Below, piece after piece: positions 33,499 through 41,839 of a DNA stretch of 64,000 nucleotides. Made by a program: the position numbers and the translations under genes. The stretch is from Pseudosulfitobacter pseudonitzschiae (GTDB taxonomy: Bacteria; Pseudomonadota; Alphaproteobacteria; Rhodobacterales; Rhodobacteraceae). The stretch is from the NCBI RefSeq assembly GCF_002222635.1, contig NZ_CP022420.1:1-64000 (forward strand). Direction: 5' to 3'. Each line of letters opens with the position of its first letter. Position 1 is the first letter of the stretch. A model generated the notes under the pieces. It saw nothing but the letters and a program-made list of their open reading frames with translations, searched no databases and had not been told where the DNA came from.

Positions 33499-35133
33499 CT
33501 ACCAATCCTCGACAGGGAAGACCCGCCGAGGGCGATCCGGATCGAGCTTTTCTTGGGTCGGGACGGAAGGCGCGGCGAAGTCGGCATAAGGCTTCTTTGC
33601 CTCGGTGGCATGCCGGGCGCGGGTCATCTCCTTCAACCGGCTTTTGGGGGTTTTGGCGGCGGCAGCAGTGGCTGCGATTTCGCGTCGGATGGCTGATGCC
33701 TCCTGCACAGGGCGCCGCTGGATTTCACGCCGCTGCTGTCGATCCGCCTGGTGCTGCCAAAGCGTGATCGGCTCGGCCAGTCCGTCCCGTCGCCTGACCG
33801 GCCGCCAGGCCTGCGTATCCGGATCCTTGACGTAGACATGGCTGATGTCGCGAGGATCATAGCACAGATCGAGCGGCTCCAGCCGGTCACGACGCGCAAC
33901 CAGCGGGCCAAGCCAGGGCTCGAAATAGTCGATGGCGAAGAGACTGATGCCCTGAGGTGAAATTTTCCGCGTCTTGCGTGGCAGGAAATTCAGCAGCACA
34001 TCGACAGGCGCATCGATAGGCCGGTCCTTCGGCTGGAACCGATCTTCCCACTCTTTCGCCGGAACGGTCAGCCTGCGCGCATTCTGGCTCAGGTTGTGGT
34101 CGATGATCGCGAGCGCGATGCAGCGTTCAAGATCCGCGAAGCTGAGCCGTGCCCGCGCTTCCGAGGCATAGTCGCCCCGATCCGCGATGGAACGCCCCGT
34201 CTTGCCGGGCAAGGCGCGTAGCGCGGTGTTCACTTTCCCAAGCAGGCGTTCCACGACTCCGCCCCGATGCACGGTGCCCTTGTTCCGCATGCGTATGGCG
34301 ATGCCATAGTCCGCGCATCCTCTGCTGAAGGTGCTGCTCTGGAACTCCTTGGCGGAATCGACGACGATTTGCTTCGGGCGACCGTGCATCGGCCAGGCAT
34401 GATCGATACCGCGTTCTGCCAGCCAGTCAATCTTGCAGCACATCGCGTGCGCCAGACAAAGCGCGACAGACAGTCGTGACGGCCGCTCGAGGGTCAGGCA
34501 GAAGCCGATGATCGCGCTCGTGGCCACATCTGCAGCGATGGTCAGATAGGGACGACCAACGAAGACACCGTGGTCATCAATCACCTCAACAAATTGGATG
34601 TCTGCCGGCGTGTGATCGATCTGGACAACGTCGAGCGCGTGGTTAGCCCGGATGTAGCCCGGTCGCGGCTTCAGCCGGTGCAGGTGTTTACCATCCGACA
34701 GGCGGCGGCGGGCAATTTCTTCCGGGGCGAACAGAATGGGGATCCGCCGGGCGACAGTGACATAGGCGGGTGGAGTGTGCCCTTCCTCTGCGCAGCGGGT
34801 GCGGATCTCTTCAACGATCGGTGCAAGGTCCGGCTGCTCCGGGCGCAACCACATCTCCCGCAGGGTCACCGCGATGATGTTCTCGACTGCGGGGTTGATC
34901 CTTGGTTGTCTTGTTCCACTCCTTCGCGGCAGAAGGGACGATACCCTGCGCTCTTCCCGATACCGCGCCAGATAGTTGTAGACTTGGCGTGTCGAGAGCC
35001 GCAGCTCGGATGCCGCGCGCATCACGGCCTCACGCACCGGCGCCGCTCCGTCAAGAATCCGGTCCAACTCGCGCGCGGTACGCGTCGCCTTGGCCCACGC
35101 TTCATCCGAGGCATGCGCTTCGCCGGACGTCAT
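33499..35133 (-). CDS. tniA: TniA transposase (DDE, Mu/TnsB type)
   Basis: A 544-residue transposase. An N-terminal helix-turn-helix (LRLSTRQVYNYLARYREE) and a second DNA-binding part precede the RNase H-like core with D173 (VVQIDHTPADI), D259 (IVVDSAKEF) and E295 (RGGVVERLLG). A Mu-C-type beta barrel follows, with a basic C-terminal tail. The start at 35133 is preferred; a GTG at 35184 is possible. First gene of a tniABQ operon. No terminal inverted repeats or target duplications are identified. Confidence 0.88.
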   Translation of the reverse strand: MTSGEAHASDEAWAKATRTARELDRILDGAAPVREAVMRAASELRLSTRQVYNYLARYREERRVSSLLPRRSGTRQPRINPAVENIIAVTLREMWLRPEQPDLAPIVEEIRTRCAEEGHTPPAYVTVARRIPILFAPEEIARRRLSDGKHLHRLKPRPGYIRANHALDVVQIDHTPADIQFVEVIDDHGVFVGRPYLTIAADVATSAIIGFCLTLERPSRLSVALCLAHAMCCKIDWLAERGIDHAWPMHGRPKQIVVDSAKEFQSSTFSRGCADYGIAIRMRNKGTVHRGGVVERLLGKVNTALRALPGKTGRSIADRGDYASEARARLSFADLERCIALAIIDHNLSQNARRLTVPAKEWEDRFQPKDRPIDAPVDVLLNFLPRKTRKISPQGISLFAIDYFEPWLGPLVARRDRLEPLDLCYDPRDISHVYVKDPDTQAWRPVRRRDGLAEPITLWQHQADRQQRREIQRRPVQEASAIRREIAATAAAAKTPKSRLKEMTRARHATEAKKPYADFAAPSVPTQEKLDPDRPRRVFPVEDW

Positions 35134-35319
35134 CGATATGAAACTTCCGAGACCGGCTGGGTCATGCGCCAACAGGGCGGCCACTTGCTGAAATACGTAG
35201 CCAAAATTGAAGCCTTAAGCTGAAAAATGATGTGTGCTTACCCCGTATCATCCAGAAATCACGTAATAATCATGTGCTGAAATGGTGAAGAAAATGCGAC
35301 AGTTGTTCTGCCCGGTCCC
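35134..35319. repeat. tniA upstream region with three GCTGAAA repeats
   Basis: GCTGAAA occurs at about 35187, 35218 and 35276, all in the same orientation, in the gap between tniA and the divergent RHE_PE00001-like gene. Repeats near tniA/tnsB usually mark a transposon end, but the copies agree only over 7-8 bases and I cannot place an end. Confidence 0.3.
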
Positions 35320-36279
35320 ATGGAAGAGGAACCGGATTATCTGCCGCCCGGACCGCGGGACGAACCGCGTGAAACCGAGGTCCTCGACGATTGGCGGAAG
35401 GCAGAGGCGGGTCATGCCGCGCGTCTTGCCCGTGTGGCCGGTCGCGTCGGCGCGCTGGACGACCGCCTGAAGCGCAGCCCGGAAGGCTGGCGGCACAGGC
35501 TTGCCCTGATCGAGGCTGCTGATCTCAGCTGGTTCGCGGGAGACCGCATCGGCCCGGATCGGCTGGCGCTCTGGATTTCCATGCGCATTTCCGGCCTGCA
35601 AGACGACACCGCTGCACTCGCGCGGGTTGGTTGGGCGGTACGTCGTCTGACAGGCGGGCCAGGCCCAGAGGTGGACCTGTCTGGCTTCCTCGACCGCCGC
35701 GATCCTGAGAACATGGCAGATGAAGCCGAGTCTTTCGCGGGCCGTGCGGGCGGTTGGCTAGGCCTGATGGCACAAGCCGCCGATCTTCACACTATAACTC
35801 GCGCCTGCGTGGGCTTTCACTTTTGGAGCCTCGCGGGCCTCGGGCAGCAGGGCGATCGAATGGAAGCGGCAGTCACGGCCGCGCGGATCGCGGCCAGCGA
35901 GGAGAGAGGCGCAGTCTTTGCGCCTCTGGCCATGGGCGGGGCAGGGGGGCTGCGCGCCGGCGGCCCACCCGCTGACCGTCTGGCGCGCTGGCTTGACGGG
36001 ATGGAGACCGCCTGCCTGACCGCAATGCGGCACCTTGACGATATCGAGGCATGGTCAGCGCGGGCAGAAACCGAGATGACCCCGCTCTCGGGCCGCACGC
36101 CCCCGGCCTTGTGCGCTGTTCTAACCGAATGGCCACTCGTCTCCGCCCCGATGGCCGAGGCTCTGACTGGTGCCAGTCGCGCCGCCGTCCAGCGCAACCT
36201 TGCCTGGATGGAAGCGCGGGGTTTGATCCGCGAGATGACCGGGCAGGATCGGTATCGGATGTGGCGCGCCGCGAACTGA
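35320..36279 (+). CDS. RHE_PE00001 family protein with C-terminal HTH
   Basis: A 319-residue protein that looks like the RHE_PE00001/DUF1612 family found at repABC plasmid loci in rhizobia and rhodobacteria. The first half is helical (RHRLALIEAADLSWFAG, ALWISMRISGLQDD). The C-terminal 70 residues contain a helix-turn-helix (PPALCAVLTEWPLVSAPMAE, TGASRAAVQRNLAWMEARGL). No strong ribosome site precedes the ATG, so the start is uncertain. It is divergent from tniA. Function unknown; a DNA-binding plasmid maintenance role is inference. Confidence 0.7.
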   Translation: MEEEPDYLPPGPRDEPRETEVLDDWRKAEAGHAARLARVAGRVGALDDRLKRSPEGWRHRLALIEAADLSWFAGDRIGPDRLALWISMRISGLQDDTAALARVGWAVRRLTGGPGPEVDLSGFLDRRDPENMADEAESFAGRAGGWLGLMAQAADLHTITRACVGFHFWSLAGLGQQGDRMEAAVTAARIAASEERGAVFAPLAMGGAGGLRAGGPPADRLARWLDGMETACLTAMRHLDDIEAWSARAETEMTPLSGRTPPALCAVLTEWPLVSAPMAEALTGASRAAVQRNLAWMEARGLIREMTGQDRYRMWRAAN

Positions 36280-36864
36280 CTGCTCCGCATGGGCGCAGGG
36301 CGGCAGCTAGTATGGAAATGGATCGCCTCGATACACATTGCGCCGATGTGCAGGCGCATGGTCATTTACACATGTAAACAGCTGTTTAACCGCTGTAGCG
36401 CTGAAAATGGCGCTGTCAGCCGTGCTGCAACGCATCAAGAGACGATGGTCGCGCCGCATACAGATAGAGTTCGCCGGAGCGCGCGAATGCTAATGGGGAA
36501 GACGTTTTCGGGAACTTCGGTGTTTTTCGACCATCTCCGGAAAAGTCACCGACAATATTCAGCTATTTTGATGCCTCGACGGAGATATAGGACTCTCCGG
36601 AAGCAAATGAAAAAAATTCTCCTGCGACTCTCTCCTGCGACTCAGAGTATCATTGCTTCCAAACTGAAACAGGTTGCCGGCAACGCAGCGAACAACCTTC
36701 ACACATGCTGCGGATTTCGACTGAAACAAGGTTCCCCCAGACAACGGATCCGCCCCCGTCGATAATCTCGGATGGCTCTACCGTCTGTCTGGAGACCCCG
36801 CATCATGCGATGTCACACCATATTCATAAGAATCACGTATACACGTCTCGACAACAGGAGGCGG
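36280..36864. other. 585-base non-coding stretch with palindromes and a tandem repeat
   Basis: No convincing gene. TTTACA-CA-TGTAAA (36365-36378) overlaps the 14-bp palindrome TAAACAGCTGTTTA (36375-36388). A perfect tandem repeat of TCTCCTGCGACTC occupies 36618-36630 and 36631-36643, and CTCCGGAA occurs twice near 36534 and 36594. The stretch is more AT-rich than the flanks and must hold the phnF promoter. Confidence 0.5.
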
Positions 36865-37689
36865 ATGACTTTTATGCTGACTCTAGCGAGGAACGCGGGA
36901 ATTGCCATATGGGCCCAGATTGCGGCGGCGCTCAGGTCCGATATTGCCGAGCGACATGAGGCAGATGACTGGCTCCCCTCCGAGATCGAGTTGGCGGCGC
37001 GCTTCGGGGTCAATCGGCACACATTGCGCCGGGCGGTCGATGTGCTGGTTGATGATGGGCTGGTCGAGCGCGTGCATGGACGTGGCACGCGCATTCTGGC
37101 ACGTGAACTGGTCTATGGGATCGGGCGTGACACCCGATTTACCGAGCGGCTTGCGGCTTCGGGACGCACAGCGGAGGTCATGCTTCTTGATCGGGCCGAT
37201 ATCGTGGCCGAACAGTCGGTGGCGCGAAAGTTGCGTCTGGCTGAAGACACGCCGATTCTGTGTTTACGGACCTTGCGCGGCGAGGGGGACATTGCGTATG
37301 CCGTGTCGCTGCATTTCCTGTGCGGCGCAGCGGCGACGGCTGCGCAAACTTACACAGGCGGTTCGCTCACGAGGCACTTGCGCGAGGTGGGCGGGATCAC
37401 GCTTGACCGGATCGAGAGCCTGATCACTACGCGACTGCCGAGGAGCGAGGATGCGCTTGCGCTTAGGATGCCCCGCACCCAGCCAGTCTTGCGTGTGAAG
37501 GGGGTAAATGCCTGCCGCGCCAGTGGCGAGGTGCAGGAATATGTCATCAGTCAGTTTCGCGGCGATCGGATTGAGTTTGCAGTTGGCGAAGCCGCGCAAA
37601 CTCCGTCGTGCCCGGCCCGTCCCAAAGGATCGGAGGCTTTGGATAGACTCCCCAGTCAAATCAACGAACAAGAAGAGGGCCTCAGATGA
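36865..37689 (+). CDS. phnF: phosphonate metabolism regulator PhnF (GntR/HutC family)
   Basis: A 274-residue GntR-type regulator. The winged helix spans about 15-78 (WLPSEIELAARFGVNRHTLR, RAVDVLVDDGLVERVHGRGT), then the UTRA effector domain with RFTERLAASGRTAEVMLLD, ILCLRTLRGEGDIAYAVSLH and DALALRMPRTQPVLRVKGVN. This is the PhnF layout and it precedes phnG-M. AGGAGG lies just 3 bases before the ATG at 36865; the ATG at 36874 is an alternative start. It probably represses the phn operon until phosphonate or low phosphate is sensed. Confidence 0.85.
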   Translation: MTFMLTLARNAGIAIWAQIAAALRSDIAERHEADDWLPSEIELAARFGVNRHTLRRAVDVLVDDGLVERVHGRGTRILARELVYGIGRDTRFTERLAASGRTAEVMLLDRADIVAEQSVARKLRLAEDTPILCLRTLRGEGDIAYAVSLHFLCGAAATAAQTYTGGSLTRHLREVGGITLDRIESLITTRLPRSEDALALRMPRTQPVLRVKGVNACRASGEVQEYVISQFRGDRIEFAVGEAAQTPSCPARPKGSEALDRLPSQINEQEEGLR

Positions 37690-37885
37690 CGCCAACACCA
37701 GGGTCGCGCCCATGACGGTCATTTGATCCGCTCATAACCGCGCCGAAACTGCCAACCCTCAAGAGCGTGGTGGTTGCGCACGACTAACAACGAAAATCCG
37801 AGGTCTCGAACCTTTTCAAGTGCGGGAGGCACCATCTTTCCCGCATCCCCCTTTTTGCTGACTGCCTGAAAGAAAGACACACCAG
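37690..37885 (+). promoter_or_regulatory. phnF-phnG gap with operator-like palindrome and hairpin
   Basis: ATGAC-G-GTCAT (37712-37722) is an 11-bp palindrome right after phnF. TGCGGGA (37821-37827) and TCCCGCA (37839-37845) form a 7-bp hairpin followed by a CT-rich run with five T, a possible terminator or attenuator ahead of phnG. No Pho box is recognisable. Confidence 0.4.
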
Positions 37886-38359
37886 ATGCTCCAGCCCGAT
37901 TTGACAGACCAACAGCGCGCGAGGTTTCATGCAACGCTTGCGAATTGTGCCGCGAAAGACGTGCTGCGTCTGCGCGATGACCTTGGCCTGACCACCGACC
38001 GGCACAGCCTGCGCCGCGTGCGCGTCATGCTTCAGATGACCGATGGTGTCAGCCGCAGTGCATTCAACATGTCCGAGGCGCTTGCAATAGAGGCCTGGGC
38101 AGAGATCGGCGCGTACAAGGCCTGTCTTCTGCGGTTGGGCGATGAGCATGAAGCGGCTGTCGCCGGGGCCACCATCCTTGCTGCGATCGAAGCCGACCCG
38201 ACGCTCGTGCCGCCCTTGACCAAGGCCCTTGCCACCCTGGAGCGTGCGCGCGCCGCAGCTCATTCAAGGGAGCGGGCTGCCGTGCGCGCGACCGAGATCG
38301 ATTTCGAAGGCGGCGAGGTCGAGGCCTATGACGCCAATGACTATTCAACTGATCGATAA
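37886..38359 (+). CDS. phnG: C-P lyase subunit PhnG, divergent
   Basis: A 157-residue protein at the phnG position. The central part (FNMSEALAIEAWAEIGAYKA, LLRLGDEHEAAVAGATIL) aligns with the PhnG region that normally reads FNLGE-TVTRA-V-L and GRD-HAE-AAL-DAL. The C-terminal ERAAVRATEIDFEGG resembles the RQAEVNASRVDFFTM end of PhnG. Similarity is modest, so the call leans on operon order. PhnG is part of the PhnGHIJ core complex that attaches the phosphonate to ribose. It is 13 bases upstream of phnH. Confidence 0.66.
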   Translation: MLQPDLTDQQRARFHATLANCAAKDVLRLRDDLGLTTDRHSLRRVRVMLQMTDGVSRSAFNMSEALAIEAWAEIGAYKACLLRLGDEHEAAVAGATILAAIEADPTLVPPLTKALATLERARAAAHSRERAAVRATEIDFEGGEVEAYDANDYSTDR

Positions 38360-38372
38360 GGGAGAGATACGC

Positions 38373-38942
38373 GTGAGAGATGAGATCAATCCGCTGGGGC
38401 CGGACCCGTTCGAGACCCAGGCCTTGGGTCGCGCCGCGCTGACGGCGCTGGCCTATCCGGGCCGGGTGATCGGCTGTGATGCTGCCCTTGCCGGTCTGTT
38501 GCGCACCTTCGTGCCGACCGGCACACGCCTGCATCTGGATCCGGCCTTCGAGGCTGCGGGCGTGGCAGGCCCCGACGGCGCGCGCCCTGTCGGCCCCGAG
38601 CGCGCTACGGTTGCTGCGGCACCGGCGGCGCGGGCCGCGATCATACTGCCCGCCCTGCCGCGCGGCACGCTGCTGCACCCGGAAGAGGGGGCTTTGCTGA
38701 TCGTCATGGTCGCAGGTTTGGCGGAGGCCGAAGGCGGACCCCGCTATCGTGTCAGCCGGGGCGCGGCCGGCGGGCGGACACGCGATCTGAGCGTCACCGG
38801 CTTGCCCGACGGCTTCGTAGCCGCTCGCGCTGCCGCCACGGCCGACTATCCGCTCGGTGTGGACATTTTGCTTGTCGATGAGACGACGGGCAGACTCGCG
38901 GGGCTGCCGCGGCATGTGCGTCTTGCGCACGGGGAGGAGTGA
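38373..38942 (+). CDS. phnH: C-P lyase subunit PhnH
   Basis: A 189-residue PhnH. Typical elements are PFETQALGRAALTALAYPGR near the start, LLRTFVPTGTRLHLDPAF, LPRGTLLHPEEGALLIVMV and the C-terminal DGFVAARAAATADYPLGVDI with LLVDETTGRLAGLPR. The GTG at 38373 has AAGGGAGAG about 6 bases upstream and avoids overlap with phnG; the ATG at 38337 is an alternative. It stabilises the C-P lyase core. Confidence 0.85.
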   Translation: MRDEINPLGPDPFETQALGRAALTALAYPGRVIGCDAALAGLLRTFVPTGTRLHLDPAFEAAGVAGPDGARPVGPERATVAAAPAARAAIILPALPRGTLLHPEEGALLIVMVAGLAEAEGGPRYRVSRGAAGGRTRDLSVTGLPDGFVAARAAATADYPLGVDILLVDETTGRLAGLPRHVRLAHGEE

Positions 38943-38943
38943 G

Positions 38944-40134
38944 ATGGGCTATACCGTTGTTCGTGGCGGCACGAGGGCGATGCTGGCGGCCGAGGAAATG
39001 CTCGATGCGGTGCGCCTTGGCGCATTTCGCGCCGCACCAGAGGCCGCGCCCGAAGTTGCACAGCAGGTGGAGATGATCCTGTCGGCGCAGCGCCATGCGG
39101 TGGATCGGGTGATGTGCGAGGCGGGGCTTTATGCGCCGCGCTTGGCCGCGCTGGCGATCGTCCAGTCCGAAGGCGACGTGATCCATGCCTCTTTTGTGTT
39201 GCGCGCGTTGCGGGTAAGCCTGCCGCGCCGGGGAACCGCAGAACCGCTCGACATGGACCGGATGCGGGTGTTGCGGCGGCTGTCCTCGGCGTTCAAATCG
39301 GTGCCAGGCGGGCAGTTCCTTGGTCCGACGCGCGATTATACACTGCATTTCCTGCGTCACGATCTGCTGCGCGAGGTGCCGCAGACGCGCCGAGCCGAGG
39401 CCTTGGCCGCGCTCGGGGCCGATGGTGCCGGGCAAACCGCTCCGCTTCCGGCGATGCTGCGTGTTGTGGAGGTGCTGCGCGAGGCTGGGCTGGTCAAGCA
39501 ACCCGCTGAGGCCCCCGAGGCCGAGCCCGCCGATATCACCATGGCACCGATGCGCTTTCCGCGCCCAGCCCGGTCGGCGCGGTTGCAGGCGCTGGCCCGA
39601 GGCGAGAGCGGGATGCTGATCGGCCTCGCCTATTCCTCTTTGCGTGGCTATGGCCATTCGCACCCCACCCTCGGTGAATTGCGCGTCGGCCATGTGCCCG
39701 TGCGGCTGAGTCACCCAATATGGGATTTCGACGTGGACATCGGCGAGGTGCCTGTCACGCAGGTTGATGCGATCATCTCCGGCGTGGGCACGATCTCGAC
39801 CAGCGGTGATGATGAGGATGGGCTGCGTCTGGCGCTCGGCTTCGGCGCGGCGCTCGGTCAACAGGAAGAGCGCGCCATCGCCATGTCGATTCTCGATGGC
39901 TGTCTCGAAGAGGGAGACGCGGAAGAGGGCGGACCGTCCGACGATACCGAGTTCGTGCTCTACCATTGCGACGGTGTCGAGAGCCTCGGCTTTGTCGAGC
40001 ATCTGAAAAAGCCGCATTACATGCTCTTCGCTTCGGTGATGGATCGGATGAGCGCGGCAAATGCAACCAGGCGGAACGCTGTCGGCGACACCGTGGCGAC
40101 GCCCGAAACCGAACCCATGGAGGCCGGAGAATGA
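38944..40134 (+). CDS. phnI: C-P lyase subunit PhnI (nucleosidase component)
   Basis: A 396-residue PhnI, the subunit that replaces adenine of ATP with the phosphonate. Conserved text includes MGYTVVRGGTRAMLAAEEML, FLGPTRDYTLHFLRHDLL, MRFPRPARSARLQALARGES, RGYGHSHPTLGELRVG and EFVLYHCDGVESLGFVEHLK. The length is slightly above the E. coli protein (354). It starts 1 base after the phnH stop and overlaps phnJ by 4 bases. Confidence 0.93.
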   Translation: MGYTVVRGGTRAMLAAEEMLDAVRLGAFRAAPEAAPEVAQQVEMILSAQRHAVDRVMCEAGLYAPRLAALAIVQSEGDVIHASFVLRALRVSLPRRGTAEPLDMDRMRVLRRLSSAFKSVPGGQFLGPTRDYTLHFLRHDLLREVPQTRRAEALAALGADGAGQTAPLPAMLRVVEVLREAGLVKQPAEAPEAEPADITMAPMRFPRPARSARLQALARGESGMLIGLAYSSLRGYGHSHPTLGELRVGHVPVRLSHPIWDFDVDIGEVPVTQVDAIISGVGTISTSGDDEDGLRLALGFGAALGQQEERAIAMSILDGCLEEGDAEEGGPSDDTEFVLYHCDGVESLGFVEHLKKPHYMLFASVMDRMSAANATRRNAVGDTVATPETEPMEAGE

Positions 40135-41018
40135 CCGAGCGTTTCACGACCGGGGCCTGGGATGCGCCCTGGCCCTTTGCCTATCTGGACGAGTTCATGA
40201 AGGCCTCGGTCCGGCTTGCGGTGCTGCGTGCAGTCTGCATTCCCGGATATCAGGTGCCCTATGTCTCAGAGGAGGTGCCGATTGCGCGAGGCTATGGCTC
40301 GGGCGGATTGCAGGTCACGCTGTCGCTGATCGGCCCCGATGACCGTTACAAGATCATCGACGAGGGCGATGACGAGACGGTGAACGCCGTCAACCTGCGG
40401 CGCATGGTCGGGCTGGTGACGGGGGCTGTCGCCACCACAGATCCCGAACGTGCCGATCTCATTCAGACCCGTCACAAGGTGCCGGAGGTGCCATTGCGCG
40501 AGGATCAGATCGTGATCCTTCAGGTCGCCTTTCCCGATGCGTTGCGGTTTTTCGAACGCTCCGAGGCGGTTGCGCGGCAGATGCACGCCGAGAGGGATTA
40601 CAGCAAGCTTTGGCTCAGGCTCTATGAAAGCGTCATCGCCCATGGCGAGATCATGATCGGCGGGCGCTATCCGGTGATGATCGAGGGGCGCTATGTGCTT
40701 GATCCCACCCATGTGCCACGCTGGGATCTGCCCAAGCTCGATCATTCGCCGGCGCTCTTCATCTTCTGCGCCGGCCGGGAAAAGCGCATCTACGCCATCC
40801 CGCCCGATACCACGGTAGAGCCCTTGGGCTTTGAGGATCATCCGTTCCGCGTCGAGGATCAGACCGGGCGATCCTGCCGTCTATGCGGCTCGACCGAGAG
40901 CTTTCTCGCCCCTGCGCTCGGGCCGGACGGCGAGATGACCTGGACCTGTTCAGACAGTGCCTGGTGCCGCAAATGCCGCGGTGAAACGCTGGAGGACATG
41001 ACATGGCAAACCCTGTGA
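40131..41018 (+). CDS. phnJ: C-P lyase radical SAM subunit PhnJ
   Basis: A 295-residue PhnJ, the enzyme that cleaves the carbon-phosphorus bond. It has the GYGSGGLQVTL glycine loop around residue 46-50 and the cysteines of the iron-sulfur/radical site at 249, 252, 273 and 279 (CRLC, TCSDSAWC). A further Cys is at 282. These correspond to E. coli Cys241, 244, 266 and 272. The ATG overlaps the phnI stop (ATGA). Its last 16 bases overlap phnK. Confidence 0.95.
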   Translation: MTERFTTGAWDAPWPFAYLDEFMKASVRLAVLRAVCIPGYQVPYVSEEVPIARGYGSGGLQVTLSLIGPDDRYKIIDEGDDETVNAVNLRRMVGLVTGAVATTDPERADLIQTRHKVPEVPLREDQIVILQVAFPDALRFFERSEAVARQMHAERDYSKLWLRLYESVIAHGEIMIGGRYPVMIEGRYVLDPTHVPRWDLPKLDHSPALFIFCAGREKRIYAIPPDTTVEPLGFEDHPFRVEDQTGRSCRLCGSTESFLAPALGPDGEMTWTCSDSAWCRKCRGETLEDMTWQTL

Positions 41019-41839
41019 TCCGGGTCGAAAACCTGTCGCTGCGCCACGGCGCGCGACCCTGCGCGGGGAATTGCCCGGCGATGGAGGCCACGACCCAAAG
41101 TGCCGTCTGCCCGGTCTGCGGCGCGGTCTGGGCGCTGCGCGATGTGTCCTTCGAGGTTTGGCCGGGCGAGATTTTCGGCATTGTCGGTGAAAGCGGCGCG
41201 GGCAAGACCAGCCTCATCGACATGCTCGATTTCCGCGCCGAGCCGACGTCAGGCGCGATTTATTACAACGGTTGGCGGGAAGGGAAGCAGCCGCTCCACG
41301 ATGCCTCTGCCGAGGAGCGGCGCGCGCTGCGCAATTCCGATCTCGGGATCGTCTATCAGAACCCGCGCCGCGCGCTGATGATGGGCATGAGCGCGGGCGG
41401 CAACGTGATCGAGCGGATGCTAGCCGCAGGCGAGCGGCATATCGGGAGGATGCGCAGCCGCGCGCATGGCCATCTAGATCACATGGAACTGGGCGACCGG
41501 ATGGATGTCGAGACCATGACGCTCAGCGCCGGGATGCGCCAGCGGGTGCAGATCGCGCGCGCATTGGCCAACCGTCCGCAAGTGCTTTTGCTTGATGAGC
41601 CGACAACCGGCCTCGATCTCTCGGTGCAGGCGCGCACGCTCGATCTCATCCGCAAAGTGCAACGCGAGCTTGGCCTGACGGTGATCCTCGTGACCCATGA
41701 CTGGGGCGTTCTGCGGCTTCTGGCGCGGCGTGCGATTGTGCTCAAGGCGGGCCGCGTCGTGGAAAGCGGCATGGTCACGCAACTCATGGAAGACCCCCAA
41801 GCCCCCTATACCCAACTATTGGTGAGTTCCGCACTATGA
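41003..41839 (+). CDS. phnK: C-P lyase ATP-binding protein PhnK
   Basis: A 278-residue ABC-type ATPase that docks on the PhnGHIJ core. Walker A is GESGAGKT (62-69), the signature LSAGMRQRVQIARAL (from 174) and Walker B VLLLDEPTTGLD. The signature has Ala where LSGGM is usual. The N-terminal PCAGNCPAMEAT and VCPVCG carry four cysteines, a PhnK trait. Frame overlaps with phnJ and phnL show a single operon. Confidence 0.92.
   Translation: MANPVIRVENLSLRHGARPCAGNCPAMEATTQSAVCPVCGAVWALRDVSFEVWPGEIFGIVGESGAGKTSLIDMLDFRAEPTSGAIYYNGWREGKQPLHDASAEERRALRNSDLGIVYQNPRRALMMGMSAGGNVIERMLAAGERHIGRMRSRAHGHLDHMELGDRMDVETMTLSAGMRQRVQIARALANRPQVLLLDEPTTGLDLSVQARTLDLIRKVQRELGLTVILVTHDWGVLRLLARRAIVLKAGRVVESGMVTQLMEDPQAPYTQLLVSSAL

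Noticed and set aside
35187-35283. Tn7-like transposon end built from GCTGAAA repeats
   Set aside because: Only 7-8 bases are shared among copies and no matching set is found on the other side, so an end cannot be claimed.
36289-36765. 158-codon frame upstream of phnF
   Set aside because: Crosses the palindromes and tandem repeat, lacks a ribosome site and has shadow-like composition.
38794-40017. 407-codon minus-strand frame
   Set aside because: Opposite phnH and phnI; protein text is shadow-like.
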